From Symsagittifera roscoffensis (lineage: Eukaryota > Xenacoelomorpha > Acoela > Convolutidae): a DNA stretch of 64,000 nucleotides. The DNA is taken from assembly GCF_963678635.1 (NCBI RefSeq), contig NC_087070.1, positions 8,094,539-8,158,538 of the forward strand, read 5' to 3'. Each line of letters opens with the position of its first letter. Position 1 is the stretch's first letter. Shown one piece after another: positions 1 to 11,848 of this stretch. The translations under genes and the position numbers were made by a program. The notes beneath the pieces were generated by a model. That model did not search any database. It was not told the DNA's origin and was given only the letters and a program-made list of their open reading frames with translations.

Positions 1-448
1 CGATTTTTTGGTTAGCTTAACCTGCGTCTTTTTGTTCGGGGTTGGAGAGAAAAGTATATCGATTCTGAAGAATGGTTTTTTCTTCTCGTGGCTAGTCTAA
101 GTTAAGGTGTTAACTTACTTAATCTTTTTTAGGGGTACTGATTGTGTTCAAGGGTTGAGAATAGTAAATCAATCCACAAGGTTCAGGTATAATTAGAACG
201 CAAGTAGTTCGTTAGATAATATTTTAAACTTTCTAAGTCTAAGATCTATCCTGGGTCTGGTAAGAGGAGGGTTCAAGTGAAGGATGAATAACCGAAGTTC
301 TTCACTGTTTAGCTTAATTTGAATGGTTAGTTTTATTTGAAAATTTCTTTTAGTCCTGGGTCTTTTGAAAAGGTTAGATAGTGAATCGACGTTTGAGGTC
401 ATTAGACACTTGCTAAGTTGGTGGGGGAAAACAAAATTGTTTTTTTTA

Positions 449-565
449 ATCCAAGGATAGGCCTTGATGATCAGGTTTTAGATTTAATGAGATAGAAAAT
501 TTATAAAGATCCAAGGATAAGCCTTGATGATCTGATTTTTAAATTAAGTGAGTTTAAATTTAAAA
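449..565. repeat. Two-copy 60-bp tandem repeat
   Basis: The motif ATCCAAGGATAGGCCTTGAT at 449 recurs 60 bases later with one changed base, and similarity continues for most of each unit. It is a simple local tandem duplication with no coding content. Confidence 0.75.
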
Positions 566-1445
566 TGGTGTAAATGTATTTAATAAAAAGATTTAGTTTT
601 TTAATTATGTTCGTGAGCTTATGATTGCTGTTATGTTTAGGTGATGAAGCTGGAACAACAAGATGGTTTATTATTACTAACTATTTATTGTCATGCTACT
701 AATTTTTATTTTTAGTTTCAATAAATATTTTTCAAATATGTTTTATATAATAGTGCAGAAATTAGGAAAACTATCTGAGATCTTTTTATCAATCGTTATT
801 GTACATTAATAATTTTGTTTAGCGCCTGAAATGATCATGAAGATTTACTTCAAATTTTTAAGTTTGCAAATGAAAATCTAAATTCATTGCTAATAAGATT
901 CTAAATATAAAAGTTTGTGTTGGCTTTTGCCGTACAACCATAAAACTAAATGGTAAGTTTCTACGTAGTCGTATATCGTCTCTTGTCCGAGGTCTTCTTC
1001 CAATACCGGGTAGTTCTAGTATTGTTCGGAATATCTGCTCTGATCTATTGAGTCGTAGAGACATTTCAATTAAGTTATTATCGTGTAACATTTTGAAAAT
1101 GTTTTGTCTAACTTCTAATCTATATTTGGTTAATTCTAAGCTATTAAGGTCTTATTCGAGACTTTTGGTCGCACCAGATGAGTTAGGACCGATGTGGTTA
1201 ACTCATAGAGTAATTTCGGATAGGGTACACCATCTGCTCGTCACGCTATCTTATTTTCGGCCGGATAGATTCGCGCAACTTCTTAGTCTAATACCGATCC
1301 TAATCTTACTCTTATATCTACTAGTCTCAGGGTGTTTAACTAGTCTCTGCTAGGCTCAATAGATCTAGAGTATACTGGCTTATTGCAACTACTGAAGTTC
1401 ACTTGGAGAGGCAACTAATTTCTAAGTTAAATTCAAATCTCTCTG

Positions 1446-1473
1446 GTGCTGAAATTACAAGTAATTTCAGCAC
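1446..1473. repeat. Perfect 28-bp palindrome
   Basis: GTGCTGAAATTAC and its exact reverse complement are separated by AA. It could extrude as a hairpin or be the remnant of a short inverted-repeat element; no flanking target duplication was identified. Confidence 0.8.
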
Positions 1474-1589
1474 TTAAAAATAAGTGGGTTGTTAGTTAGA
1501 TGGATTATGATTGGTTAATATTAAATACTTTACAGTGGTAAAATATCTAATTTATCCAATAATAAAATGTAGTTTAGATCAGGTTGCAC

Positions 1590-1730
1590 TTGCAAGATTC
1601 TTCCTACTTTTACTTTCAACTTACAAGCTTGCTAATTTTACTTTCTTCTTGCAAGATTCTTCCTATTTTTACTTTCAACTTACAAGATTCTTGCTAAATT
1701 TACTTTCTTCTCTCAAAATTCTTGCAATGT
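1590..1730. repeat. About 59-bp pyrimidine-rich tandem repeat, a little over two copies
   Basis: Units beginning TTGCAAGATTCTTCCTA at 1590 and 1649 are followed by a shorter degenerate third start near 1711. The array ends just before the transporter-like exon at 1739. Confidence 0.7.
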
Positions 1731-1738
1731 TTGCATAC

Positions 1739-1925
1739 TTCTTCGTGGGATCGCCTCCTTCTTCCCGAGCAGTGCAGAAGACGAAGAAGCTCTTGATGTA
1801 GAACAGATCCAGGGTCCGGATGCGCTCGTTGTTCTCTGCCGCGGAGTCCACCAGCTGGGAGTTGGGACTGTACTGCACCATGTACAAGGCCATCAGACTC
1901 AAAACACGCAACACTGTCTGGCCGA
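1739..1925 (-). CDS. Transporter-like gene, exon 6 (3'-most visible)
   Basis: The acceptor TTTCAG lies at 1926-1931 and a possible donor GTATGC follows the exon. The reading starts with GQTVLRVLSLMALYMVQY, a hydrophobic segment, then a charged loop (AAENNERIRTLDLFYIKSFF) and a hydrophilic tail. Phase 1 at entry agrees with exon 5. If the donor is not used, the frame runs to a stop about 60 bases further on, so this could also be the terminal exon. Confidence 0.5.
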
Positions 1926-4900
1926 CTGAAATTCATTCAATTTACTTTTTTTCTACAAAATGGGAATGCGACTGCTCTTATATCACTAAGAATTCAGATT
2001 ATTTTTACCAACTCAAGAAGAAAGCTGAAGATTTTTGCAAAAAGTATATTTTCAGAAAAAGAACTCCTTTCATTATTGTTTTCTTTTGGTCGATCAAATT
2101 GAGCTCTTCCCGGAAAATATTTAACACAAATTACTCCATTTTACTTTGAAATCTGCTTCATTTGAATGTTAACAGTTTATTTAAGACACGAACGAATATA
2201 TTTTCTTTTTTTAAAAATTTATTTTGCCCTCCGTCACTTGCTCAGTTGAACTAATATTAAGTTTTAAAAATTGCGCCGTCTCTGATCAAATGAACAAATC
2301 AATAGCTTTTCTTATATACATGCCTGAAAAAGACACAATATTTTAGTAAACTAATTATGTAATTTATAAAAATTCTCAATATTAATTGAACTAGCCGATA
2401 ATGACGAGTGTGAGGATACAAGTGTTGGATCGGACAGGCATGTGAGATGCTAGAAAGTAGTTAGACCCTGTGAAACAGTTGCTGAATGTCACTGACATCA
2501 TGCCCGGCAACAAAACCATTTTCATGTTCCAGTCCAGAATGGCAGTCAGCTCCGACGCCATCTGGAAATAAATACAAGACTTAATCATGTCGAAAAAAGT
2601 AAGCGCAATTAAAGCTATTTGTCTCTGGGATTCCACGACAGCAATAAGATTTTTAGAAAATAGCCTTGTTGCGGCTTCTACGACAAACATTGTACAGCCT
2701 TCTTGCAGAATCCGCTCACAATTTAAAATTGCAGAATATGATCTAGTTGTGAGAAAAGTGAGTAACCAAACTTGAACTCTAAAAGAGCCAGAAAAAAAGA
2801 CACGTTTTTAACAAAAAGAAAAGAGAGATGACAACAAGAAATAAAACGCAATTGACAAGTTGTCTTTTATCATTCAGTATATATCCTGAACTAAGTCAAT
2901 TTTATCGAAGTGTAAAATGGTACAAGGAGGTAGTTGCTACAATTTGACATAGCGAGAACCAAAAAAAAAATAAAGAAAAAGCATGACATCAATAAATAAT
3001 GATTCAAAAAGACGTCAATTGAGTCACAACACGGGCGATGTACTAGATGACATTCAATCACAAAAGAATACGTACAGGAGTCAACAGTAGGAGATTCAAC
3101 AATATGATACAGCACTTGAATTCTCATACAACACCTAATCATCAAGCTAGTTCATCTACGAGTAACTCTGCAAGTCATGAAATAGTAGACAAACAGAGAA
3201 TTTGAAAATCAGTAAAATATCAGACCAAATCCACAAGACCCAAATTGACACGCTGGAAGCACAGATAAATGAAATGACGGCACAATTGAAAGTATATTCC
3301 AACTAAATGACATTGCAGAAGAAATGTTATCTCAAAACTCTGTTCTAATGCAAGAAAGACCAATTAAGAGATAGACATGCACGTAGCGTTGTTAAAAACG
3401 AAAGCTGACTACTAACTCAGGTGGAAAAGTAGATACACATGATGATGAACGTCATTCAGATCCCAGAAGTATACAAATTAGCAGTATCGATGCCATCAGA
3501 TGTTGCCTAGAGAAACAAAGGTGCACAAAACCTTTTGAGATTATGGTTGAGGTTTTGTACGAAGGTGTAAACAACTTCAAGAGAGTAGACAAATAATTGC
3601 TTCCGAATCCGTTTTCAAAAAGATGTCACAACTTTATCAATTGTGAAGAACGTGTGTAAAATGAAAAGATGTATCTGTTGAGGTCAGACCATCTCAAGGT
3701 CAGACAGATTAATTGAATCAAAATCAAAACTGATTAAACTCAGACAAGGTCAACTAGTGATCTCAAACTAATTTATTAGTCTGTAATTAATTAATTGGTA
3801 CTTAGTTTGTGATGCTTAGTTTGTCATGTCATTTATATTCACTTCTTTTAATTCATTCTTCAACAATCACTACCTCTTCTCAATACTCAGTTCAAACCTC
3901 AGATTCTATTTCAGTCTCTAACCTCAGCTCTTAATCCTAGTTGCTCTAACTCTGAATCTTAACAGGTTATGGGCCCAGATTTCAATTTTTTTTCTTGTAT
4001 AGTTTTTCTGTCAGAGTTTTCAGCTTTTAGCTAGCAGCCTTAAGCAACGATGGACCTGAAACTGGCGGCTTTGAGTGGAAAGTCTGAAAATTTTCCTGCT
4101 TGGTCGACGAAGTTTGTGGCCTTGATACACACCAGGGGCCTGTTCAGGACATTGATGGGCACTGATGATCTGCCAGAGGCTGAGCCTACTCTCCCCGAGA
4201 GTCCGAATGCTGATCAGCAGGCAGCCTACGATACCAAGATGCAGGAGCGAGCAGTGTTGATCCAGCAGAGGAAAAACAATCGAAACACTGTGTGGTCCCA
4301 CCTGGCTCTGCCGCTCAATAACACCACTTTGATGTACATAAAGAACAACTGCGTGGGAACAGATGGCTATGGCGATGGGACGAAGGCTGGGAAGCTGCTT
4401 CAAAAAAAATTTTGCAGTGTAGAGAGGCCGACGGTGGCCAGTCTAGTAGACCAGCTTGCGAAGTTGCGCCTAGGATCAGAGGAGGATCTGGACGAATACT
4501 TCGTTCGCAGTCAAGAGCTGATGACGCGGTTGAGCGAAGCTGGAGAAGCAATCACGGACACACTGTTTAATGCTTTGGCGATCAATGGGCTGCCTGACAT
4601 TTTGTGGTGCAAGACAGCTTTCAACCAGCCAAGACGTTTCTCGAGGTTGAGGAACTACGGTGACTCGAGGAAAGCTCGATGTGGAGAGAGGACTGGACAT
4701 GGTTATATAGCCAGGCAAGCTGTGAGGAAGAAGAACGGAGTGTCAAGTAGTGGCTGCTATGTGTGCGGTCAGAAGGGTCATATGGTGAAGGACTGCAAAT
4801 CCAAAAGGGACAGCGGACAATCCAGTGCTCGAGGCAGTGGGTCGAACGAAGCAAGTGGGCCAGGAGCAAAGAAGCAAGGGTGATTCAAGTGTGCTTAACC

Positions 4901-7900
4901 TGGAAATTTTGCAAGGGAGTACAAGCAGGGGAGGACAGGGTTCTTCAGTTGTTGTGCGTTGTGCTGCAACTTCAATCAAGGGAGACGACCTCATTGTGGA
5001 TACGGGATGCACTGATTATGTGGTGCGCGACAGGTCATCCTTTTCTAGCATTGAGAGCTGGAACGAAGGGACAAAACCCCAACGGGACGCTGCCAAGGAT
5101 TGAGGGCAAAGGATCAGTGGAAACGTGATCAGGGACTGCCATGATGCTGCAAGGACCTACACTTTTCACAATGTGCTGTTTGTGCCGAGCTACAGTGTGA
5201 GCTTGATGAGTGTGAGCTCAGCTGCGGCTAGAGGCTCAAGCTTCAGTTTCGCCGCAGATGCATCACATCTACTGGCACCAGATGGGGGACAGCTACCTGT
5301 GGAGCAGCGCGGCAACTTTTTTTTTCCTTGAGTGCAAGTTCAACAAAAACCCGATGACTCTAGTAACGAAAACAAGGAGGGATACCAGTGATGCAATGTT
5401 GTGGCACCACGACTTTGGCACATCAACCAGCAGGATCTTTCATCGCTTGTCAATGTGGGCGAGCTAGAGTTCTGAGAAGTTTGTACAGCTTCTAAGATGC
5501 ATGAAGTAGCAGTGCCTAAGAAGACTGACAGCAAGGCATTGGCAGTGGGGCAACGGGTCTTCAGTGACATTCAGGGACCATTTGAAGTTCCGAGTATGCA
5601 TGGTGCTCGCTATGCCTTGAGCTTCATCGGCGACTTTAGTCGGCTGGCTGTGGTAAAGTACCTGGTGAAGAAGAGTGATGCTCTACTGAAGTTTCAGGAG
5701 TTTGTGGCTGCACATGGAGCACCGAAATGCCTGCGAACTGACAATGGAGGTGAGTATTCGTCAAATGCATTTAGAAGATTTTGTAGAGAATTCCAGGTAA
5801 AGCAATATTTCACTGTGCCCAATACTCCCCAACAGAATAGTGTAGCAGAGCGCTACAACAGAGTGATCACCGAGATGACTCGATGTCTGCTGGCCAAAAC
5901 AAAGCTATCGAAGATGTTCTGGGTGCGAGCAATGTCGACAGCTGTGAGGTTTCGCAACTTGTGTCCCACATCCAGCAACGAGACGCGCCTTTTACAGACA
6001 GAGATGCACTACGGGCAACCATCAAAAGTGAGCTATTTGCGTGTGTTCGATTGGGTGTCTAATTATCTGGTTCGAGGAAACAGACGGAGACTGGATCCAA
6101 AGGGCAAGAAAAGCAAGTTCATCGGCTACGACGAGGAGAGTAAAGCCTACCTGCTGATGGATCTAGAGGCAAGACGAGTGGTACGAGCATGAAGCTTGAT
6201 ATTCAATGAGAACATCATTCCAGATGAGTTGATGGTTGGCAGTGAGTCATTACAAACCCTGGAGCTATCAATCGAGGGGTGCATTGATATTGAGCAACCA
6301 AGCACGACGAAAACCAGCGAAGCACGAAGCGCGCCAACTGAAGGTGATACTACAGATTCAGTGGGGGCTCTTGAGGAAGATAAGATCGAGGGAGAAGCAG
6401 CAGATTCTTATTCTACTGATCATCCAGTACAGAGGTCCGTTAGGACAAGGAACCCACCCATTCGATACGGACTAGCCTATTCCAATGCTTCAGTGACTGG
6501 AAATCAAGACCTGAAGAGCTATTCAGAAGCAGTTTCTGGGCCCGAAAAGGAGCAGTGGCTGGCAGCAATGGCTTTAGAGGTGAAGTCTCTAGAAGCCATG
6601 GGAACATGGACACTTCTTGATAGACAAAAATGTCGAAAAGTTATTCCTGGAGATGGGTTCTTGCTGTAAAGAGGGATGCGATGGGACACGTGGAGCAGTT
6701 CAAAGCCCGATATGTAGTGAAAGGGTTCGTGCGAGTGGAAGGACTTGACTTCAATGAGACGTTAGCTCTAACCTGTAAACCTGAAACAAAAAGGATACTG
6801 CTGGCTTTGGGGGCACAAGATGATCTTGTACTTCATCAGATGGATGTTAAGTCAGCCTTCCTCAACTCTCCCTTAGCAGAGACAGTTCCATGGAGCAGCC
6901 AGAGGGGTTCAGCAGCGGTGACAGCTAAGTGTGCTTGCTACAGCGAAGTCTCTACGGGCTGCGACAGGCAGGAAGAGACTGGTATCAGATGCTGAGCACT
7001 TTCCTACTTGATGAAGGGTTCACTAGAAGCAGTAACGACTTCTGTTTGTTCACGATGAGGAGAACAAACGATGCAATGATTTATGTGCTGGTTTGGGTAG
7101 ATGACATCATCATTGGGTGCAGATGTCAAGACGAAGTTGACAAGCTGACGAGCCGTTTCTCCGAACGATTCAAGATGAATGGCAGAGGGGAATTGTTCTG
7201 GTTCCTGGTAATGCAGGTCAAGCAGCTAACTGGGACGGTAACAGTAAATCAATGTCGTTACATCGACGATTGCTTGGAGCGTTTTGGCCTTGCTGAACGC
7301 AAACCAGTGGGCACAACAGCGGACATCAGTGCACAGCTGTCGAAGAAGGGCTGCCCTGAAGCTGAGTCAGCAGAGGCAATATCCATGAAGGCTGAGGACT
7401 ACAGCGGCATTATGGGCTCATTATTGTACATAGCTAAGCAAACAAGACCTGATAACTTAGCTACCTTGACGCAACTCTCTCGTTTCCTGGAGAATCCGGT
7501 AAGGGTGCACTGGGTGGCTGCAAAGAGGGTTCTTTGTTACCTGAAGGGGAGCAAAGATCTGGAGCTGTGCTACACTAAGGAAGCTGGTGGTGTAAGACTC
7601 TATGGAACCGCAGATGCTGACTGGGCTGGAGAATTGGATGATAGAAGGTCAAGTACTAGCTACAGTTTTCATTTGCAGAAGGCAGGGGCAGCAATTAGTT
7701 GGAGCACCAAGAAGCAACAACTGCAGTCATATCTACCAGTGAGGCTGAGTACCAAACAATGGCAGCAGCGGTTCAAGAGGCTCTATATCTGCGATCACTT
7801 CTCGATGAGATGGGCATAGTCATCAAGGAGGACAACCACAGCTGTATCAAGATGTGCAAGAATCCTGTGATGCAGAAGCGAACGAAAGACATCGATGTGA

Positions 7901-10900
7901 AATACCACTTTGTTCGAGAACGAGTGGAAGATGAGACAGTTCAACTCCAATATACTGAGTTCATAGAAGCTGACTTGTTAACAAAATCCCTGTGCAAGGC
8001 TAAGGTGGAACAGCATCGTCGAACCTTGATGGGTTGCAGCCTGACATTGGACAAAGCCAATTCCGCCTGAGTGGGGGTGTTGAGGTCAGACCATCTCATG
8101 GTCAGACAGATTAATTGAATCAAAACCAAAGGTGATTAAACTCCAACAATGTCAACTAGTGATCTCAAACTAATTTATTAGTCTGTAATTAATGAACTTT
8201 ACTTTTGTGATGCTTAGTTTGTCATGTCATTTATATTCACTTCTTTCAATTCATTCTTCAACAATCACTACCTCTTCTTAATGCTCAGTTCAAACCTCTG
8301 GGTGATCCTAATTCTGCCAACCCAGTCGCTATTCGTTCCAAGTAGTGGCAACAAACAGAACTGGCAAAAAAAAAGAACTGTATAGATGTTGAGAAAAAAC
8401 TGAAGCCACAAGAAAGAGGTACTACGGGGATGGAAGTCATATGATGTGATAAAAGAATCAAATGGTAAGATGGAAATCATGCGGAATCTGCTTTGAGGGG
8501 AGGCGGAATGAATCGTAAGAAAGTTTTGCCGAGGGAGGGTTAGAGAGCCATGTAGACAAAAAAAGCTAATTGCATCAAAAATTTGAGTTTAAATAGATAT
8601 CTTTAAGACTTTGTATATGTCGAATGGCTTCTGGATTTCAAAATTGACTCAAGTAAACTGCTTCAACATAAAACAATTTTATTAAAATTCGAAGAGTTTT
8701 GACTGACCGGCATTTCACTATGATAAGATAGCTTCGGAAAATTTTTTCAATTATAATGACACTTTTTATCTCCAAGAACGAAACCAACTTACCCTTCTAT
8801 AATGTGAAGTATAAATTTATACTGTTTTTGAAGGGGTAGCGCGTGCCAAAAGAAATCCGACAACATGAAATTTTCGGATATTTTTTTTCAGCAGTGCAGA
8901 ACACTTTGTCAAATTGCCGACTTGTTATTGCTTTGGAAGAGCCCAGAAAAGCCGACCTAAAGGAAATTAAAAAATCGAAATTCTTTTGAAGAAGCGTCAC
9001 CCCAAGAAAACCATAGATGCGCGTCTTTTTTGTCTTATATCGAAAAGTAACTTTTGTCTCTGAAGACGAAATGTAGTCGCACCGAAAGAAGTGGCAACAA
9101 AAGTTGGGAGAATTTGAAGCCACAAGAAAGAAGAACTACAAGAATGGAAATCAACTGGTGTGATAGAAGAAGTCCTAGCCAGTGAAACGCTCTATAACGG
9201 CTGTAACATCCTAAAATGCAGATGGGAGGTTACATGAAAGAACGCACAAGATAGCGACACGGAGCGAAATATCAGACTCACAACCAGAAGCGAGATGAAT
9301 CTCTTTTGAAAAATATGCGAAAAACGATATCAGAATCCGCCTTGTTCTTTGCAGTAGCTATATTAGCCGACAAGAAATAGAGGGAGTGCTCGATAGATGT
9401 CAGCGGAGCACACCTCGACCTTTTTACAATTACCAATCAAGAAAAGCGGAAATATCGATTGAAACTCTCCGGAGATTAAAAATTGCCGCTCATAGATTAG
9501 TTGATGTAGGGGTACACAACTATGATCAGAAAACAAATCTTTTTCAGGCTAGGATTTTTGAATGCAGCATTACGCATTGTCTATTTTACATAAAGTATCA
9601 CCAGGACCACCAGGTAGGGCTACCGTCATTACACGTAGATGACATGATAACGGGGAAACATGAATTCCATGCTAAAATCAAAAGAGCATCCGAAGGAATA
9701 AATCGAAGACATGCAAAAGGGCAAGTTTTTGAATTCTTGAAAACAACATTGAATCTGACACCAACAGAGAAAAATTTCGAAGACATTTTAGAATTCGCAT
9801 TTTTTACGGCTAAAGACGGAATGAGTATCAACCAAGTGCCACTAACAATCGCTAGAATTTTGATGGGACCCTTACAGTTCCGTTTTTGATAGGAAACTTA
9901 CATGCTCATTCGGTAACAGTATAAAATAATGTTGAAGAAGGCTCGCCTACAAAACGGCGCTTTTGCTGTAAATTTTTCCAAGAAATCGCAGTGGACAACA
10001 ATTTTCTTGAAGTATAATGAGCTTTTTACGGCTTAACAAGAGCATGGAAATTCAATATGCTCAAACCCGACAAAATTTTGCTCAAGCCAAGGAAATGCAG
10101 AAGAAAAGTAAGCAAGTTTTATATTTTTCTTGGAAAATTTTCACTTTGCAAAAACTCTCTTTGAGTGTGGCGAAACTTGAGTAGCACTCTGATATTCTTT
10201 TTTTAAATTTGTATCAAAAATGAGAAGAAACTCCTCCTGATTTTCTGCTCACGTATTCTTCGTTGAAGGGAGGCGGGGTGACTCGTAAGAACATGTTGCC
10301 GAGGGAGGAGTAGAGGGACACGTAGCCGAAGAGCCAGGCACCGAATCCAGCCAGACAAGTCAGCATACTCTGGTGGAACAACATCTCTAGCACATTGTAC
10401 CTGGAGAACAAAAATAGGTGCTAATTATATCAGAAACTCGATTTTAAATTGATATTTTTAGAACATTGTATATCTCGAATAGTTTCTGGGTTCAAATTTT
10501 TAGTTGTTTTCGTTATTGGAGATAAAAATTGTCATTGAAAATCAAACATTCTCCAAAGGTAACTTTTCACAGTGAAATGCCAACCAGTACTGTTCTCCGA
10601 TTTTCGTTAAATCGGCTTTATGTAAACACTAAGTTCTCGAGTAAAATTTTGAAATTCAAAATTTTTTTCATGAACTTTGCGTTTGCATTAAGGCGGTTTT
10701 AACGAAACTCGGAGAACTAATGTGATTGGCATTTCACTGAGAAAAAGTAACTTCAGATGATGTTTTCATTTACAATGACAATTTGACAATTTTTATCTCC
10801 AAGAATGAAAAAACCTAACCCTTATATAAACTGATTTTGAAGGGGTAGCGCGTGCCAAAAAACACGACTTTTGGTCAAAAACTATGTCTTTGGATAGTTT

Positions 10901-11801
10901 GTTTTTCATCGGCCATAATATTGTTTTGGGCAGGGGCGGATTTAGGGGGGGGGGCGACGGGGCGGACGCTCTTTCTCCTCATGGATTCGACACCCTGCCG
11001 ACCCAAAGGGTCCCCCTTTGGTACTTTTTAAGAAATCCACTTTTGGCCGACCGACCCTAAAATTTTTCTAAAGGCGCCTTTGGCGCCAATATTCACTAAC
11101 TTTGAGGGGGACCGCGCGCCAAAAAAACGCAATTTTTTGGTCAAAATTTTCCAAAAAGTGCCTAAAAACGCCTTTTATGACTGTTTTTTTTTCAAAAATC
11201 TGCCTGCGGCGCAGAAAATTTTGCCTAAATAGGGGCAAAACAGTGCTTTGGGACAGCTCAAAAAATCAATTTGGTCGACCTAAAAAAAAAAGGTCGTCAA
11301 AATTTTCGGTTTCTTTTTGAAAATCCGCGCCCCCCTCGAGAAAATCCTATATCCGCCCCTGGTTTTGGGACAGCCCAGAAAACTTATAAGTTGACCTAAA
11401 TAAAATCAACAAAATTTTGCTCAAGTCAAAGTTTTGTTGATTTTATTTAGGCCTCTTTGAGAAAACCATAGACGCGCGTCTGCTTTCGCCAATTTTGAAA
11501 AAAAAAACACTTTTTTTTTTCTCATAAATGATTTGTAGTTTCAAACTGATTTAGTTGATTATATTTAAATTAGTTCACAGAGTTTTCCGATTTAGTTCGT
11601 TAACTCTTTTTGATTAATTATGCATGTTTGAACCTTTTGCACTTCTCCTACAAAGATTTTTAAAAATCAGACTCTTTCGTGGCCTTCACTTCAAGTTTTT
11701 GATTTTTAGTGACATTCTGACAACTTCAAAGCAGTTCTGTGTTTCGTTAATTGAATTCCAAATGTGTGCAAGAGCGCGCGCGTGTGTGTGTGTGTGTGTG
11801 T

Positions 11802-11848
<47 letters not shown>

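Larger units (their letters stand above)
1..1738. other. Non-coding AT-rich stretch downstream of the last visible transporter exon
   Basis: No coding region can be supported here. The short open frames on both strands show no recognisable domain and no splice-site support. The stretch holds a 60-bp tandem duplication, a perfect 28-bp palindrome and a 59-bp tandem repeat, listed separately. It probably belongs to an intron or the 3' flank of the minus-strand transporter-like gene, since the exon ending at 1739 is followed by a possible donor. Confidence 0.5.
3676..8298 (+). mobile_element. Ty1/copia-type LTR retrotransposon, broken
   Basis: The parts lie in copia order: LTR, primer binding site, gag with zinc knuckle, protease, integrase, reverse transcriptase, RNase H, polypurine tract, LTR. 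Integrase lying before RT defines the Ty1/copia order. The two LTRs differ at roughly one base in fifteen over the part they share, so the copy is not recent. The reading frame is broken in several places. No clear target duplication was found. It lies in sense-opposite orientation inside the intron between exons 4 and 5 of the transporter-like gene. Confidence 0.92.

Noticed and set aside
1048-1353. Plus-strand 101-codon frame
   Set aside because: No recognised domain, no splice context, and an overlapping opposite-strand frame of equal quality.
8299-8320. Target duplication for the Copia element
   Set aside because: No 5-bp match between the flanks of the two LTR edges was found.
9061-9895. 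Assigning the RT fossil to the nearby Copia element
   Set aside because: The wording around the HVDD box differs from the element at 3676-8298, and it lies outside its LTRs.
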